Origin: G965197555 sp965197555
Lineage (GTDB): Bacteria; Chloroflexota; Dehalococcoidia; Lucifugimonadales; UBA3495
Direction of reading: 5' to 3'
Assembly: GCA_965197555.1 (NCBI GenBank)
Contig: OZ240213.1
Location: forward strand, 2,480,001 to 2,544,000
Length of the DNA stretch: 64,000 nucleotides
Shown: piece after piece, positions 23,139 through 32,399 of the stretch
Layout of the letters: each line of letters opens with the position of its first letter
How positions within the stretch are numbered: position 1 is the stretch's first letter
Translations under genes and position numbers: made by a program
The notes under the pieces: generated by a model
Database searches by the model: none
What the model was told of the DNA's origin: nothing
The model's input: the letters and a program-made list of their open reading frames with translations, nothing else

Positions 23139-24665
23139 TTGGAATGGTGTGTAGTGGTGAAGTCCGGAAAAGATGAAGGGGCCTACACCCCACGCATTTA
23201 CCCTCTGGACGCCCACAGCCTGTCGGAAGAGCAGATCGCGGTGGCCTTCGCCATGACCTCTCGGCGTCCCGAGCCCTTCGATGAGATTGCGGCCCAAGTA
23301 AGCCAGGAGAAAGCCGCCGACTTCCATGAAAGATGGGTCCTGGGGTACGGCCACGCCTCAGTTGCCGAACACGCCGTGCTGCATTTGGCGGTGGAGAACA
23401 TATCCCGGCTCGCTTGTGACACCCTGGAGGACAACAGGCTGGCCTCCTACACCGAGAAATCGTCCCGTTATCAGGTCATGCCGGAAGACTACTTCTATGT
23501 CCCTAACGAATTGGACCCGCAACCGGAGCTCAGAAGCTTGTACCTGCGGACGTGCCAGCACTTATTCGCGGAATACAGGAGGCTCATTAACGCTTGCATG
23601 GACCACCTGCGGCGTGTTCATCCCCAGAATTCGGGAGAGCGGGAGTCCGCCTACAACCTGAGGTTGCGGCGTATTGCCACGGATAGCTGCCGCGCGCTTC
23701 TGCCGGCCGCCACCCTGACCAACGTGGGCGTCACTGCCAATGCCCGGGTCCTAGAGCACGCCATTTCCAAGCTGCTATCCTCGGAGTTGGCCGAGGAGCG
23801 GGAGCTTGGACTGGAGCTTCGGGACCAAGGAAGGACGATTACACCCACACTGATCAAATATGCGGACCGGAATCCATATTTGGTGAGGCTGCCCGCGGTG
23901 CAGCGGGAATTGGCCTGGGCCCACAAGATGATGGCAAGTGCCGAGCTGGTGGGGGGTGCCTTGCCTTATCCAACGGTGGCCGTGCCGGCGGAGGATGCGG
24001 GGGAAGACGTACAGCTAGTGCAATGGGATGACCACGCCGAGCAGCGATTAACAGCGGCCTTGGTTTACAAGCAGGCCAGCGTGGGCTACGAGGAAGTCTG
24101 GCGGAGAGTCAATCAAATGTCCGCTGGGGAGAGGCAAGATGTTGTGGGAAGGTGTGTTGCTGGAATGGGGCCCCATGACGCTCCAGTCCGGGAGTTTGAG
24201 CTGGTGGACTACACCTTCGAATTTTCCTTGGACTACGGAGCTTTCCGGGAGTTCAAGCGCCACCGTATGCAGTCCTATGTCTCCCAGCCGTTGACAATCA
24301 CCCATGGGTATCGGGTGCCGCCGTTGATCATTGAGGCAGCGCAGGAAGGGGGGTTTAGAGCCGCCATCCAGCGGTCCGAGGAAGCGTTTCACCAAGTTGC
24401 TCAACGCTCAGCGCCAGCGGCCCAATACCTGGTGACTCACGCCCACAACCGCCGCGTTCTGTCTCGGATGAACTTACGGGAGTGCTATCACCTGTTCAAG
24501 TTAAGAAGCTCGGAGTTGGCCCATTATTCGATCCGAGGGCCTATCGTCAAAGCTATGAAGCTGGCAGTAGACACTCATCCGGGGCTGTTCCGCCACTTGG
24601 TACTCCGCGACTACCCGGACTGGTGGCCGTTCCCGAAGCCCAAACAAGAAGTCGACGGTGCCTAG
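23139..24665 (+). CDS. Two-domain ThyX-like protein (FAD-dependent thymidylate synthase family)
   Basis: 508 residues, twice the usual ThyX length, made of two ThyX-like halves. N-terminal half: LGYGHASVAEHAV (68-80) and NRLASYTEKSSRYQ (99-112), which matches the distal part of the ThyX motif RHRxxSxNxxSxRY. C-terminal half: KRHRMQSY (RHR at 374-376), which matches the proximal part, and a closing NLRECYHLFKLRSSE, as in ThyX. Neither half has the full motif. Family members methylate dUMP with FAD, NADPH and methylene-THF; activity here is uncertain. The TTG start has no strong ribosome binding site; GTG at 23154 is an alternative. Its stop overlaps that of the convergent flavodoxin-like gene. 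Confidence 0.8.
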   Translation: MEWCVVVKSGKDEGAYTPRIYPLDAHSLSEEQIAVAFAMTSRRPEPFDEIAAQVSQEKAADFHERWVLGYGHASVAEHAVLHLAVENISRLACDTLEDNRLASYTEKSSRYQVMPEDYFYVPNELDPQPELRSLYLRTCQHLFAEYRRLINACMDHLRRVHPQNSGERESAYNLRLRRIATDSCRALLPAATLTNVGVTANARVLEHAISKLLSSELAEERELGLELRDQGRTITPTLIKYADRNPYLVRLPAVQRELAWAHKMMASAELVGGALPYPTVAVPAEDAGEDVQLVQWDDHAEQRLTAALVYKQASVGYEEVWRRVNQMSAGERQDVVGRCVAGMGPHDAPVREFELVDYTFEFSLDYGAFREFKRHRMQSYVSQPLTITHGYRVPPLIIEAAQEGGFRAAIQRSEEAFHQVAQRSAPAAQYLVTHAHNRRVLSRMNLRECYHLFKLRSSELAHYSIRGPIVKAMKLAVDTHPGLFRHLVLRDYPDWWPFPKPKQEVDGA

Positions 24666-25171
24666 TGGCCTTTCAGCCGAGCGGCCACGGTGGTCAGACG
24701 AAGGCCCAATTCCTGGGCTTGGAGCAGGTCCACGTCGGATAGCCCGGCGGTGGCCGAAGCTCCATAATAGGAGCCGGACACGCGCATCCGGTCCGACCAG
24801 GGAAGGCCCACTACCACCATCCCGCAGGCCAGCATCCAATGGATTAGCTGCAATAGGGTCATTTCAGTGCCAGAGTGGCGTCCCCAGCCACTGGTAAACG
24901 CCGCCGCGGGTTTTCCTGTCAGTTGGCCTTCTTCCCAAAGGTCGCCCTGCTCGTCGAGCCAGGTCTTCATGGTCCCGGTGATGCCGCTCCAGTTGGGTGA
25001 GCCGAGCATCAGGGCGTCGCATTCCAGCAGGTCGCTCCGGTGAGCTTCTTCGATTCGTTTAACGGTCGGGTTGCCTAGCCCGCTGTTGGCAACTCCCTCG
25101 GCGGCTGAAGAGGCCAGGGACTCGATTGTGGCGCCTTTTCGGTCGTAAAGTATTAAGACAGTTAAGGACAT
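24662..25171 (-). CDS. Flavodoxin / WrbA-like NAD(P)H:quinone reductase family protein
   Basis: 169 residues. The N-terminal strand and FMN phosphate loop are TVLILYDRKGATIESLA. Further flavodoxin elements are ALMLGSPNWSGITGTMKTWLD and AAAFTSGWGRHSGTEMTLL. The family reduces quinones or small acceptors with two electrons using FMN. A 39-residue zinc ribbon ends 12 nt upstream on the same strand, so they form a small operon. Its stop overlaps that of the ThyX-like gene by 4 nt. Confidence 0.85.
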   Translation of the reverse strand: MSLTVLILYDRKGATIESLASSAAEGVANSGLGNPTVKRIEEAHRSDLLECDALMLGSPNWSGITGTMKTWLDEQGDLWEEGQLTGKPAAAFTSGWGRHSGTEMTLLQLIHWMLACGMVVVGLPWSDRMRVSGSYYGASATAGLSDVDLLQAQELGLRLTTVAARLKGH

Positions 25172-25183
25172 GGAATCCCTGGG

Positions 25184-25303
25184 TTATGGGTCGGAGCAGT
25201 CGCGGGTATAACCGCAGTTGGGGCACCGTATCTTGCACTTGACCGACAGCATCCGGCTGCCACAGATCTCACAAGTAATTTCATCGGTCCGCAGCGCATT
25301 CAT
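25184..25303 (-). CDS. 39-residue zinc-ribbon protein
   Basis: MNALRTDEITCEICGSRM, then KIRCPNCGYTRDCSDP: two C-x2-C pairs (C11/C14 and C27/C30), a minimal zinc ribbon. ATG 25303 follows GAGGGGTGGTGTTG. It precedes the flavodoxin-like gene by 12 nt on the same strand. Tiny ribbons of this kind can be redox or nucleic-acid-binding adaptors; function unknown. Confidence 0.6.
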   Translation of the reverse strand: MNALRTDEITCEICGSRMLSVKCKIRCPNCGYTRDCSDP

Positions 25304-25389
25304 CAACACCACCCCTCATTCACCCGTGCGGTCGGCCCAAGTATAGCAGGTGGCGGAAGCCGCGACCCACCTGCAATTCGCGGCTTAGG

Positions 25390-26286
25390 TTAAGGGCGAG
25401 TTACTAGCATGGGGGAAGGTCTGGCAATAGGAATCCTGCCCTCCAAGACCATATCCGACGGCCTTGGGGTCGCCTCAGGAGTCCCCGCAGTGAGTTCCAC
25501 CTTGTCGAACCCGTACATAGAGTCATCTCGGGTCAGAGTGGTGGCGCCCCAGCCTTTTGCGTCTACCGATAATCTGGCCGCCCAGGTCCTGTTGCCCTGC
25601 CGCATCAGCCATACGTGATAGGTCTGCGGGGGAGGCAGTTCCCTCATGCCAACCACCATTAGTACGGCTTTTTGGCCGTCGCTGCCTACCAGCATAACGC
25701 CCTGAGATTTGCCGGAGCCTCCCGGAGGCCGGAGCACCATAGGGTGGTTATCTGGGTTGGCTAACCAGTAACTAGCCAGTTGAAGCCCCTCCATAGATTG
25801 CGCTACCTCGGTATCCTGCTGGGCGGACTCTTGCAATTGGGCCGTTAGCATCGAGTTTTGTTGCTCCAAGCTACCCATTTCCTTCGACAGATTTCCTACC
25901 CGGTCGGAAATCCGGATGTTCATGACTACAGACAAAGTAAACAACGCTATCACCACCACCGCAGCCACCGGAGCAAGCACTCTAAATATCTGCAGGCGCG
26001 GCGGGGCAAATGCTTCACGGGATGGCTCAAAGCTGGCAGTCGGTGCGGTTAGAGTGACGGCGCCGTTAAGCCGAGCTCGCAGGTTGGCTGGTGGCTCCCT
26101 GGTTGGGACCGACTGGCCCAGCAGTGTCGCGGAGCTTTGGAGCTCCGCCAACAGGTGGCCGCATCCCGCGCACCAGTTCAGGTGCTCTTCTACTAAGGCC
26201 GTCTCGTCATCATCGAGGGCGTCAAGAGCGTAAGCTCCTAACGCATCGTGCGGGTGATCTGCCTGTCCTAGGTTACTCGCTACCAT
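25390..26286 (-). CDS. Anti-sigma factor, RskA-like
   Basis: 298 residues. The zinc-binding anti-sigma domain at the N-terminus has EEHLNWCAGC (H35, C39, C42). One TM helix lies about 103-123. A short coiled coil (about 128-165) leads to an extracytoplasmic RskA-type domain (TYHVWLMRQGNRTWAARL, GWGATTLTRDD). The inner domain would hold the ECF sigma factor at the membrane until a signal triggers its release. It overlaps the sigma gene by 14 nt, as cognate pairs do. Confidence 0.9.
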   Translation of the reverse strand: MVASNLGQADHPHDALGAYALDALDDDETALVEEHLNWCAGCGHLLAELQSSATLLGQSVPTREPPANLRARLNGAVTLTAPTASFEPSREAFAPPRLQIFRVLAPVAAVVVIALFTLSVVMNIRISDRVGNLSKEMGSLEQQNSMLTAQLQESAQQDTEVAQSMEGLQLASYWLANPDNHPMVLRPPGGSGKSQGVMLVGSDGQKAVLMVVGMRELPPPQTYHVWLMRQGNRTWAARLSVDAKGWGATTLTRDDSMYGFDKVELTAGTPEATPRPSDMVLEGRIPIARPSPMLVTRP

Positions 26287-26887
26287 CTTGTGTCAGCAGG
26301 GTTCGAAGTTTTTGCATAGCCAAGCGGACCCGAGTTTTTATGGTGCCAAGGGGCTGCTCAAGCTTTTGGGCCATTTCCGATTGGGAATAGCCCTCGAAAT
26401 AGGCCAGTATAATTACCTCTCGTTGCGCTTCCGGTAGATCGGCCAGAGCTTTGAATATACGTTCCCGTTCTACCTTCCGCTCAACCTGTCGTTCGGTGGA
26501 CTCCTGGCCGGCCGGCAGTTGGTCCAAGGTCTCGTAGTCCCCGGGGTCCGTTACTGACAACGTATGTCTGCGAGACCGAATGACGTCCACGATCCGGTGG
26601 TGGGCCACGCTCATGATCCATGCCTTGGGGGCTCCCCTTTCGGCATTGAAGGTGGACGCCTTGAGCCAGATGTTCAAAAAGATATCCTGAGTAGCATCTT
26701 CTGCCAGCGCCTCATGTTTGAGCATGAACATCGCCAAGGAGTAGACCGAAGTGGCGTACCTAGTGTAAAGGGCCTCAAGGGCCTCTTGCTCCAGCCGGGC
26801 AATCCGGTGGAGGAGTTGGTGGTCTTCCAGGCTCAGGTAGTCGACCACCTCAAAATTCCTCGCTGCCTGGGTGGTCACACCACCCAT
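26273..26887 (-). CDS. ECF-type RNA polymerase sigma factor (SigK-like)
   Basis: 204 residues. Region 2 is MFMLKHEALAEDATQDIFLN and WIMSVAHHRIVD, which melt and read the -10. Region 4 is LPEAQREVIILAYFEGYSQ and MAQKLEQPLGTIKTRV, a helix-turn-helix for the -35. It lacks region 3, as ECF factors do. It is co-encoded with its overlapping anti-sigma. Only 47 nt separate it from the SirB1-like gene upstream, so all three may be one transcript. Confidence 0.93.
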   Translation of the reverse strand: MGGVTTQAARNFEVVDYLSLEDHQLLHRIARLEQEALEALYTRYATSVYSLAMFMLKHEALAEDATQDIFLNIWLKASTFNAERGAPKAWIMSVAHHRIVDVIRSRRHTLSVTDPGDYETLDQLPAGQESTERQVERKVERERIFKALADLPEAQREVIILAYFEGYSQSEMAQKLEQPLGTIKTRVRLAMQKLRTLLTQDGSE

Positions 26888-26934
26888 TAATCGATACGCG
26901 CATTAGCGCCAACCGGATTGAAATAGCTTGTCGG

Positions 26935-27774
26935 TCAATTGAGGCGACCGGACGCCGTCCAAAGGTCCTTGATCTGCTGCTGGACCTCGTCGCTGTCCGA
27001 AGGGTCTTCGGCCACTCGGAGGTAAGTTTCAAGCTGGCGAATGGCCAACTGGTGTTCCCCCAGTTGCAAGTAACACCAACTGAGCTCTTTGTGCAGGTCG
27101 GCAACGGAAGGGCTTGTCAGGCCCATTCTTTCCAGGGCGCCAATGGCCTTGGGATAGTCGCGGCTACGGATGTAGATCATTTTCAGGTTATTGAGCATCC
27201 GGTATAGGATGTCCCGCTTGGTGCAGGGCGACAAGAAATCTTCCTGCCAGTTGATTTGAGAGCCGAACAGATCCTCCACCATTCGGCGGCAGTCTGCCGA
27301 GGACAACAAGCCGCCGGAGTTGTAAGGGTCCAGGTACAACCCAAGGTCTTCCAGCGAGACCACGAAATGTCCGGGCAAACCGACTCCCCGGCAGGCCAAG
27401 CCGAGTCTGCGCCCCACTTCCATGTACAGCACCGATAGAGTGATCGGGATCCCAATTCGGGTCTCCAGCACCCGGTGGAGAAAGCTGTTATCCGGATTGT
27501 AATAATCATCAGGGTTACCCGAGTAACCCAACTGCTGGAAGAGGTATTTGTTCAACGCATCAGCTATCTCTTGCTGGCCGGGGGAATCGGATAGCTGGGC
27601 TCTAATCTGGGCCGCTATCTCGTCGATGCGAGAAAGACTGTTGTCTACATCCAGCCCAGAATCGGCTTCACCTGCCAGGTACAGTGTAGCCCGGTCCAAC
27701 TCTAGGTCGGCCTCTTGGAGTTTCATCTGTTGAGCAAACAAAACCCGGAATCCCGGTTGATTCGTGGAAGTCAT
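26935..27774 (-). CDS. SirB1-like transglutaminase-fold / TPR protein
   Basis: 279 residues. The SirB1 core is FLHRVLETRIGIPITLSVLY, GRRLGLACRGVGLPGHFVV and LYLDPYNSGGLL (transglutaminase-like fold). A C-terminal TPR-like part follows (KAIGALERMGLTSPSVADLH, WCYLQLGEHQLAIRQLETYL). The family has no firmly established biochemical role; regulatory or peptide-handling roles are suggested in the literature on SirB. It is upstream of the sigma / anti-sigma pair on the same strand. Confidence 0.82.
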   Translation of the reverse strand: MTSTNQPGFRVLFAQQMKLQEADLELDRATLYLAGEADSGLDVDNSLSRIDEIAAQIRAQLSDSPGQQEIADALNKYLFQQLGYSGNPDDYYNPDNSFLHRVLETRIGIPITLSVLYMEVGRRLGLACRGVGLPGHFVVSLEDLGLYLDPYNSGGLLSSADCRRMVEDLFGSQINWQEDFLSPCTKRDILYRMLNNLKMIYIRSRDYPKAIGALERMGLTSPSVADLHKELSWCYLQLGEHQLAIRQLETYLRVAEDPSDSDEVQQQIKDLWTASGRLN

Positions 27775-27935
27775 AACTCTAAGTGCCTCTGGGATGGCGC
27801 AACGAGATTTATTTCGGACGGTCTTCGTCTATTATACGCTGGGCGAAATTGCTAGGTAGCCGCTCCGGTGTCAGCCTGGATGGCCGCCTGAGGCGCGCCC
27901 GAAACAAGGTGCCGGTGGCCACGACGCTAATAATA

Positions 27936-29294
27936 TCAGACTATCAGGCTATCGAAGAGATCATTCAGAGTAGGTTGGCCGTCCAGGGACCACACTATCT
28001 TTGCGGTCCGCTCCAACTGTTGATCACTCAAGAGACCTTCCGCGAGGGTCCTGAATTTTTCCTCAACCTGAGCATCGGTTAGGGGATTCAGCCGATTGCC
28101 CCTGGGATGCCTGGTGTGTGAGGCATGGGCCATCCCCTCTTTGTCAATGATCTCCAAGTGACAATTGTATTCTTGGGGGTACTTTTGAGTAAATGCGCTG
28201 CGCTCTTCAATGGTCATTTTCTTGATAAGAGCGGCCACAGCAGGGTCTTGAAGCCGATGCTGGTTGAAGCTGGCCGCTGTTACGGAGCCATCCAGCAATG
28301 CGATTGCAACCAGGTAGGGGATGCTGTGGTCCGCAGTCTCCCGGGTCTTGGGCTCCCATTTTTCAGGCTCGGTGGCGGCGGTGCTGGTTGCAACTCGGTA
28401 GGCCTGGACCCGGACTGCTTCAATTTGGGCTAGGTCCACCTTGGGGCGTAACTCCAACGCTAGTTCAATGGGTCCCTGGGTGTGTATCTGGGACGGGTAT
28501 GATTTGAAGGTAGTATCTGTAATACGGAAAGACTCACCGTTTCCTCCCAGGGGCGGCAGCTCAACTTGCTCTCCCAGAGCTTGCTCCCACAGCCCTCGGC
28601 GGCCTTCGAAGGGCTCGTAAGGGCCGGTCATACCAGTGGAGGCCAACTGGGCTGCGAAAACCGCTGCCCTGGTGGCGCTGGCCGTGGCGCAACCCTTCCA
28701 CATTGAGAGCTCGCCGGTGCGGGTCACACCCAAAGGCAGGTTGGGGGTTACTGCCAGGGATATAGCGTGGGCCATTTTCTCCCGGTCCAATCCGAGCACT
28801 TTGCCCGCGCCACAGGCAGCGCCGATCACGCTAAAGATCCCTTGGTCCCATCCGTGGTCGCTAGCAACTACCTGGTCCGAGAGCCGGCAGAACACCTCGT
28901 AGGCCAGGGTAATAGCGGTAATCACCGTTCTGCCGTCGGCGCCTAAGGGACTGGCCAGAGCGAGCACCGCAGGAATCATGTCACTGGGATGGCCGCCGCC
29001 GGGAGAAAAATAGGAGTCGTTGCAGTCCAGGTAACGCAACATAACACCGTTGACGAACCCAGCCATATCCGGCGAGGTGTAGTCCGGCGTGCCCAATATG
29101 CGGGACGGCGTGGTGCTTGAAATAGTCCCCGCCAGCTCACGAGCGGCCTTGGCAGGCTCCGAGGGGTAGCCTCCCACCGCGCAGCCCAATGTATCGAGTA
29201 ACGTTCGTTCAACCTGGTGGACTACCTCCTGACCCAGTTCCTGGTAGCTCAGGTCACATGCGTAGGAGGCTAATTGCTCTGTCGTGCGGTCCAT
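27936..29294 (-). CDS. MmgE/PrpD family protein
   Basis: 452 residues, typical length. It shows the family's helical N-terminal part (ERTLLDTLGCAVGGY), DYTSPDMAGFVNGVMLRYLD, GGGHPSDMIPAVLAL, KMAHAISLAVTPN and FKSYPSQIHTQG. Characterised members are 2-methylcitrate dehydratase (PrpD) and related hydro-lyases and decarboxylases; the substrate here is unknown. GAGGTG precedes the ATG; an in-frame GTG lies 6 nt upstream. It is first of several minus-strand catabolic genes. Confidence 0.88.
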   Translation of the reverse strand: MDRTTEQLASYACDLSYQELGQEVVHQVERTLLDTLGCAVGGYPSEPAKAARELAGTISSTTPSRILGTPDYTSPDMAGFVNGVMLRYLDCNDSYFSPGGGHPSDMIPAVLALASPLGADGRTVITAITLAYEVFCRLSDQVVASDHGWDQGIFSVIGAACGAGKVLGLDREKMAHAISLAVTPNLPLGVTRTGELSMWKGCATASATRAAVFAAQLASTGMTGPYEPFEGRRGLWEQALGEQVELPPLGGNGESFRITDTTFKSYPSQIHTQGPIELALELRPKVDLAQIEAVRVQAYRVATSTAATEPEKWEPKTRETADHSIPYLVAIALLDGSVTAASFNQHRLQDPAVAALIKKMTIEERSAFTQKYPQEYNCHLEIIDKEGMAHASHTRHPRGNRLNPLTDAQVEEKFRTLAEGLLSDQQLERTAKIVWSLDGQPTLNDLFDSLIV

Positions 29295-29419
29295 CTGCAC
29301 CTCGGTGCTTCGCGCGCTAAGCCTGACAATCAGCTACGGCGGGCGGTGTAGCGGTCTGGCGGGCCTGCCCGGTTCCTTCTGCTCAGGAAGAATAACGACA
29401 GGTCGCTGACGGATGAATA

Positions 29420-30268
29420 CTATCTGATTACTGCGTCGGCGATCCGCTCCAACTCAGCTTCCATTTGTGGCTCGTCGTTCCAGGGTTCCGGTCGCACCAC
29501 CACCCGGTTGGCGCCGGCGCTGAGGTAGGACTGGATCAAGTCCCGGTCCGCTGGCTGGCCGTAGACCGATATGCTTAACTTGGCCGGGTCGCGGCCCAAC
29601 TCCTCAGCCAAGGTATCAAGGATTTTCCTGCTATCGTCAACGTCCTTCGGTGTCACACGGTTCGGGAGCCAACCGTCACCCCACCTGGCGACTCTCTGCA
29701 GTACGTTCTTGGCCATACCCCCTAAAATAACCGGGGGATGGGGCTTTTGGGCTGGCTTGGGATTACACTTTACCGGCGGGAAGTCGTAATAACGTCCGTG
29801 GAACTCCGCTTCATCCTCGGTCCAAAGCTGTTTCAAAGCTTGGACTGCTTCCCTGGTCTGAGTCCAGCGATGGTCGAAGTCCCCACCCATGATGGTGGTC
29901 TCCTCCCGGTGCCAACCGGCGCCGATACCAAACAGGAACCGTCCCCCACTGTAGTGGTCCAAGGCAGCAATCTCCTTGGCCAAGACCAACGGGTTGCGCT
30001 CGGGCACCAGAACGATGCCGGTGCCCAGCATAATCTTGCTGGTGACCCCGGACGCCCGGGCTAGAGCGATGAAGGGGTCTGAAAAGTGGGCGTAGGTCTC
30101 GGGTATCATTCCGTCTGGGGAGCCCGGAAAGGGGCTTTCGCTGTGCACGGGTAGTACCGGATGTTCCGCATACCACAGCGAGTCAAAGCCCAGGTCCTCG
30201 GCCTTCCGGGCGATGGCCGCTACGTCCACGGTGTAGGCTGGTAGGGGTACCGATGTTCCGACAGTCAT
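29420..30268 (-). CDS. LLM-class (F420-dependent type) oxidoreductase
   Basis: 282 residues with the luciferase-like TIM barrel: EDLGFDSLWYAEH, RASGVTSKIMLGTGIVLVP, LAKEIAALDHYSGGRFLFGI and GRYYDFPPVKCNPKP. The family uses F420 or FMN for hydride transfer or oxygenation of small organics; F420 is likelier for this subfamily but not provable here. AAGGAGAGTGAC precedes the ATG. It is in the catabolic run with MmgE/PrpD and the large hydrolase. Confidence 0.88.
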   Translation of the reverse strand: MTVGTSVPLPAYTVDVAAIARKAEDLGFDSLWYAEHPVLPVHSESPFPGSPDGMIPETYAHFSDPFIALARASGVTSKIMLGTGIVLVPERNPLVLAKEIAALDHYSGGRFLFGIGAGWHREETTIMGGDFDHRWTQTREAVQALKQLWTEDEAEFHGRYYDFPPVKCNPKPAQKPHPPVILGGMAKNVLQRVARWGDGWLPNRVTPKDVDDSRKILDTLAEELGRDPAKLSISVYGQPADRDLIQSYLSAGANRVVVRPEPWNDEPQMEAELERIADAVIR

Positions 30269-30341
30269 GTCACTCTCCTTCCAAGTGAGCTGTCAGCTAT
30301 CAACATTAGCTTTCAGCTTGTTACCGGTTATTTTTGGGGAA

Positions 30342-32333
30342 TCAATCGTCTGCAGCTTGCTCCTGCCTGGCCTCGCTCTTAGCAAATATATCGTAACGCG
30401 CGAGGCCCTGGGTCACAACGGTATCCACGTCTGCTTCAAGGAGATACCCTTCGGCGACCAGTTCCAATGCGGCTTGCTCTAGCCGCTCTTGATAGGTGTC
30501 TCGGTTGATATAGCGTTCCTCAATGGATAGCCGAGGATCGCTGGTTGCCTCCCGTTCAGACCTAGTCAAAGGAAACGGTATGCTGGAGCCCAGCATGCGC
30601 AGGAGCTGCCCTGCGCCTCCGATGTCTGGATGACGCAGGTTCCAACCTGTGTGGGTGGCTACAGGCACCGAAACGTCGGGTAACCGTATCCCGGCCGCTT
30701 CGTTACCGTCTTGGTCCACGACAGGAACCAATACCGGGTAGGGTCGGCCGGCAGCGGGGGGCAGTTTCTCGGGAATCTTCGCGTCAGGTCCGAAATCCAG
30801 CCGCACCAAGTAGCGCAGCTGTTCCGGGAACTCGACGCCTGGAATAGCATTGAAGGTAGAGGCTATTTGGTCCGGTGGGACCGCGGTGCCATCGGCGATC
30901 CGAGGATGGCGGCTGGGCGGCGGTGGCTCGCCATTGGAAACCCATCGGTCCAGGGAGACCAGGGCAGCCCGCAGTAGGGGAGCATATTCAACGCAGTTGA
31001 ATAGATGTTGACCTTTGTTGCCCGTTGCGGCGTCGTTGTCGGCCAATGGGAAGGTGCCCGAACCGTGTTGGGTGCCCGAGTAATGGTATATCCGCACCGA
31101 GTCCGAAGGGTCTATGTCAGCGGTAGCCGACGTATTGGTGTGAGAGAGGGCCGCGTGACCTCCCCAATATTCGGCTGAAGTGTTGGTCAAAAATACCTTT
31201 GGCACCCGTCTTCGGGATGCCAGTTTCGAGAGCAGGCCATCTACGCGCTCAGTCTCGGGCTCGGTAAGATCAATGTCGGCGAAGGGAAATAGACTGCCCA
31301 CGCTGTGTTCAACCACACAGGAGGGCTGGCCGAACCTCTGGTTGAACTCGCCTCGGCGTCCTCCCGCTATGTGAGCAATGACGCCGTCGAACACGCGGCG
31401 GTCGTCTTCGTCCTGGTTCAGGCCCAGGTACAGGAGGTGCCGCAGGAACCTTCCACTCTGGGAGGCACCGAAGGCGAAGGCATAATCTATTTGTTCCAGG
31501 CAAGGGTTGCCCTGGCCCGCGCTAGAATACCTGAGGAACGAGACAAGGTCCCTGGTAGCCAATAATCCGAGCCCCACGACGGGGGCCTGATTGGTGGTGT
31601 AGATAATTCTATACACTTTCCCTGGCTGGAAACCCTCCCGGAGGTAAATGTGGCCAGAATCCGGAACAGGAGAGCCGCCCTTGGTTTTAGCGAAGGACCA
31701 CCGGTCCCTGGATATGGTTTGCGGGGAAGAGTACTCACTGTCCTGCACCGTCAACACAGCTCCGGCTTCCTCAGTGTCCATGGCCGGATAGGGCCGGTGC
31801 ATCCTATCGGAAAGGATCTGTACGTCGGTTGGGGCGTTGGGCTGAAAAGTGACCATCAATCGACCGGAGACCGGGCCCTCGGCGGTAATTGCGTTGGGCA
31901 CTTGCATGCTCAAAAGTCCCGCCACCTCCGGCGCGTCGTGCTGCCAGCCGCACCACACGACCGTGTAGCCCTGCCGCATGAGAAATCCGGCCCCGGGTTC
32001 CAGTGGAGCACTGGGTACGGGGTTATCAGGGGCGTCGTTCAGGTACCTGAGGGCCCGCTGCCGCCCCCGGTTCAACACGTCAAAGAAAATCCTGCGATTA
32101 CCCTTGTTACCTTCGATGGGCCTCAGAATACGGAAGTCTGATGTGAAAGCCACCGTGCCATCGTTCCCTTTTGGAGCCAGCTTCAGGTCGGCAATTTCCT
32201 GGTTGGCCGGATGGTTGGGGTCTACTCTAAAAGTGACCACGCCGTCGATCTGCTCGTAAGGGCCGATCTCCTCAAAGGCTATACCCTCGGCAAAGGGCGT
32301 TCGGGACTTGATATCCAGCGCTTTGACTGCCAT
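30342..32333 (-). CDS. Large alpha/beta hydrolase domain protein (Abhydrolase_10 type)
   Basis: 663 residues. The N-terminal beta domain has GIAFEEIGPYEQIDGVVTF and RRIFFDVLNRGRQRAL. The hydrolase part has FGASQSGRFLRHLLY (nucleophile Ser about 291). The C-terminal part has RHPRIADGTAVPP and VPVATHTGWNLRHPDIG. This family is large and poorly characterised; an esterase or amidase role is likely, substrate unknown. GGAGGCAGGTC precedes the ATG. No signal peptide is seen. It lies between the LLM oxidoreductase and the TcuA-like flavoprotein on the same strand. Confidence 0.85.
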   Translation of the reverse strand: MAVKALDIKSRTPFAEGIAFEEIGPYEQIDGVVTFRVDPNHPANQEIADLKLAPKGNDGTVAFTSDFRILRPIEGNKGNRRIFFDVLNRGRQRALRYLNDAPDNPVPSAPLEPGAGFLMRQGYTVVWCGWQHDAPEVAGLLSMQVPNAITAEGPVSGRLMVTFQPNAPTDVQILSDRMHRPYPAMDTEEAGAVLTVQDSEYSSPQTISRDRWSFAKTKGGSPVPDSGHIYLREGFQPGKVYRIIYTTNQAPVVGLGLLATRDLVSFLRYSSAGQGNPCLEQIDYAFAFGASQSGRFLRHLLYLGLNQDEDDRRVFDGVIAHIAGGRRGEFNQRFGQPSCVVEHSVGSLFPFADIDLTEPETERVDGLLSKLASRRRVPKVFLTNTSAEYWGGHAALSHTNTSATADIDPSDSVRIYHYSGTQHGSGTFPLADNDAATGNKGQHLFNCVEYAPLLRAALVSLDRWVSNGEPPPPSRHPRIADGTAVPPDQIASTFNAIPGVEFPEQLRYLVRLDFGPDAKIPEKLPPAAGRPYPVLVPVVDQDGNEAAGIRLPDVSVPVATHTGWNLRHPDIGGAGQLLRMLGSSIPFPLTRSEREATSDPRLSIEERYINRDTYQERLEQAALELVAEGYLLEADVDTVVTQGLARYDIFAKSEARQEQAADD

Positions 32334-32399
32334 GACCTGCCTCCACTCATGAAAATAGGGAAGCCAATGTTGCGATGTCCGTCTGGCCAGTCCAGTCTC

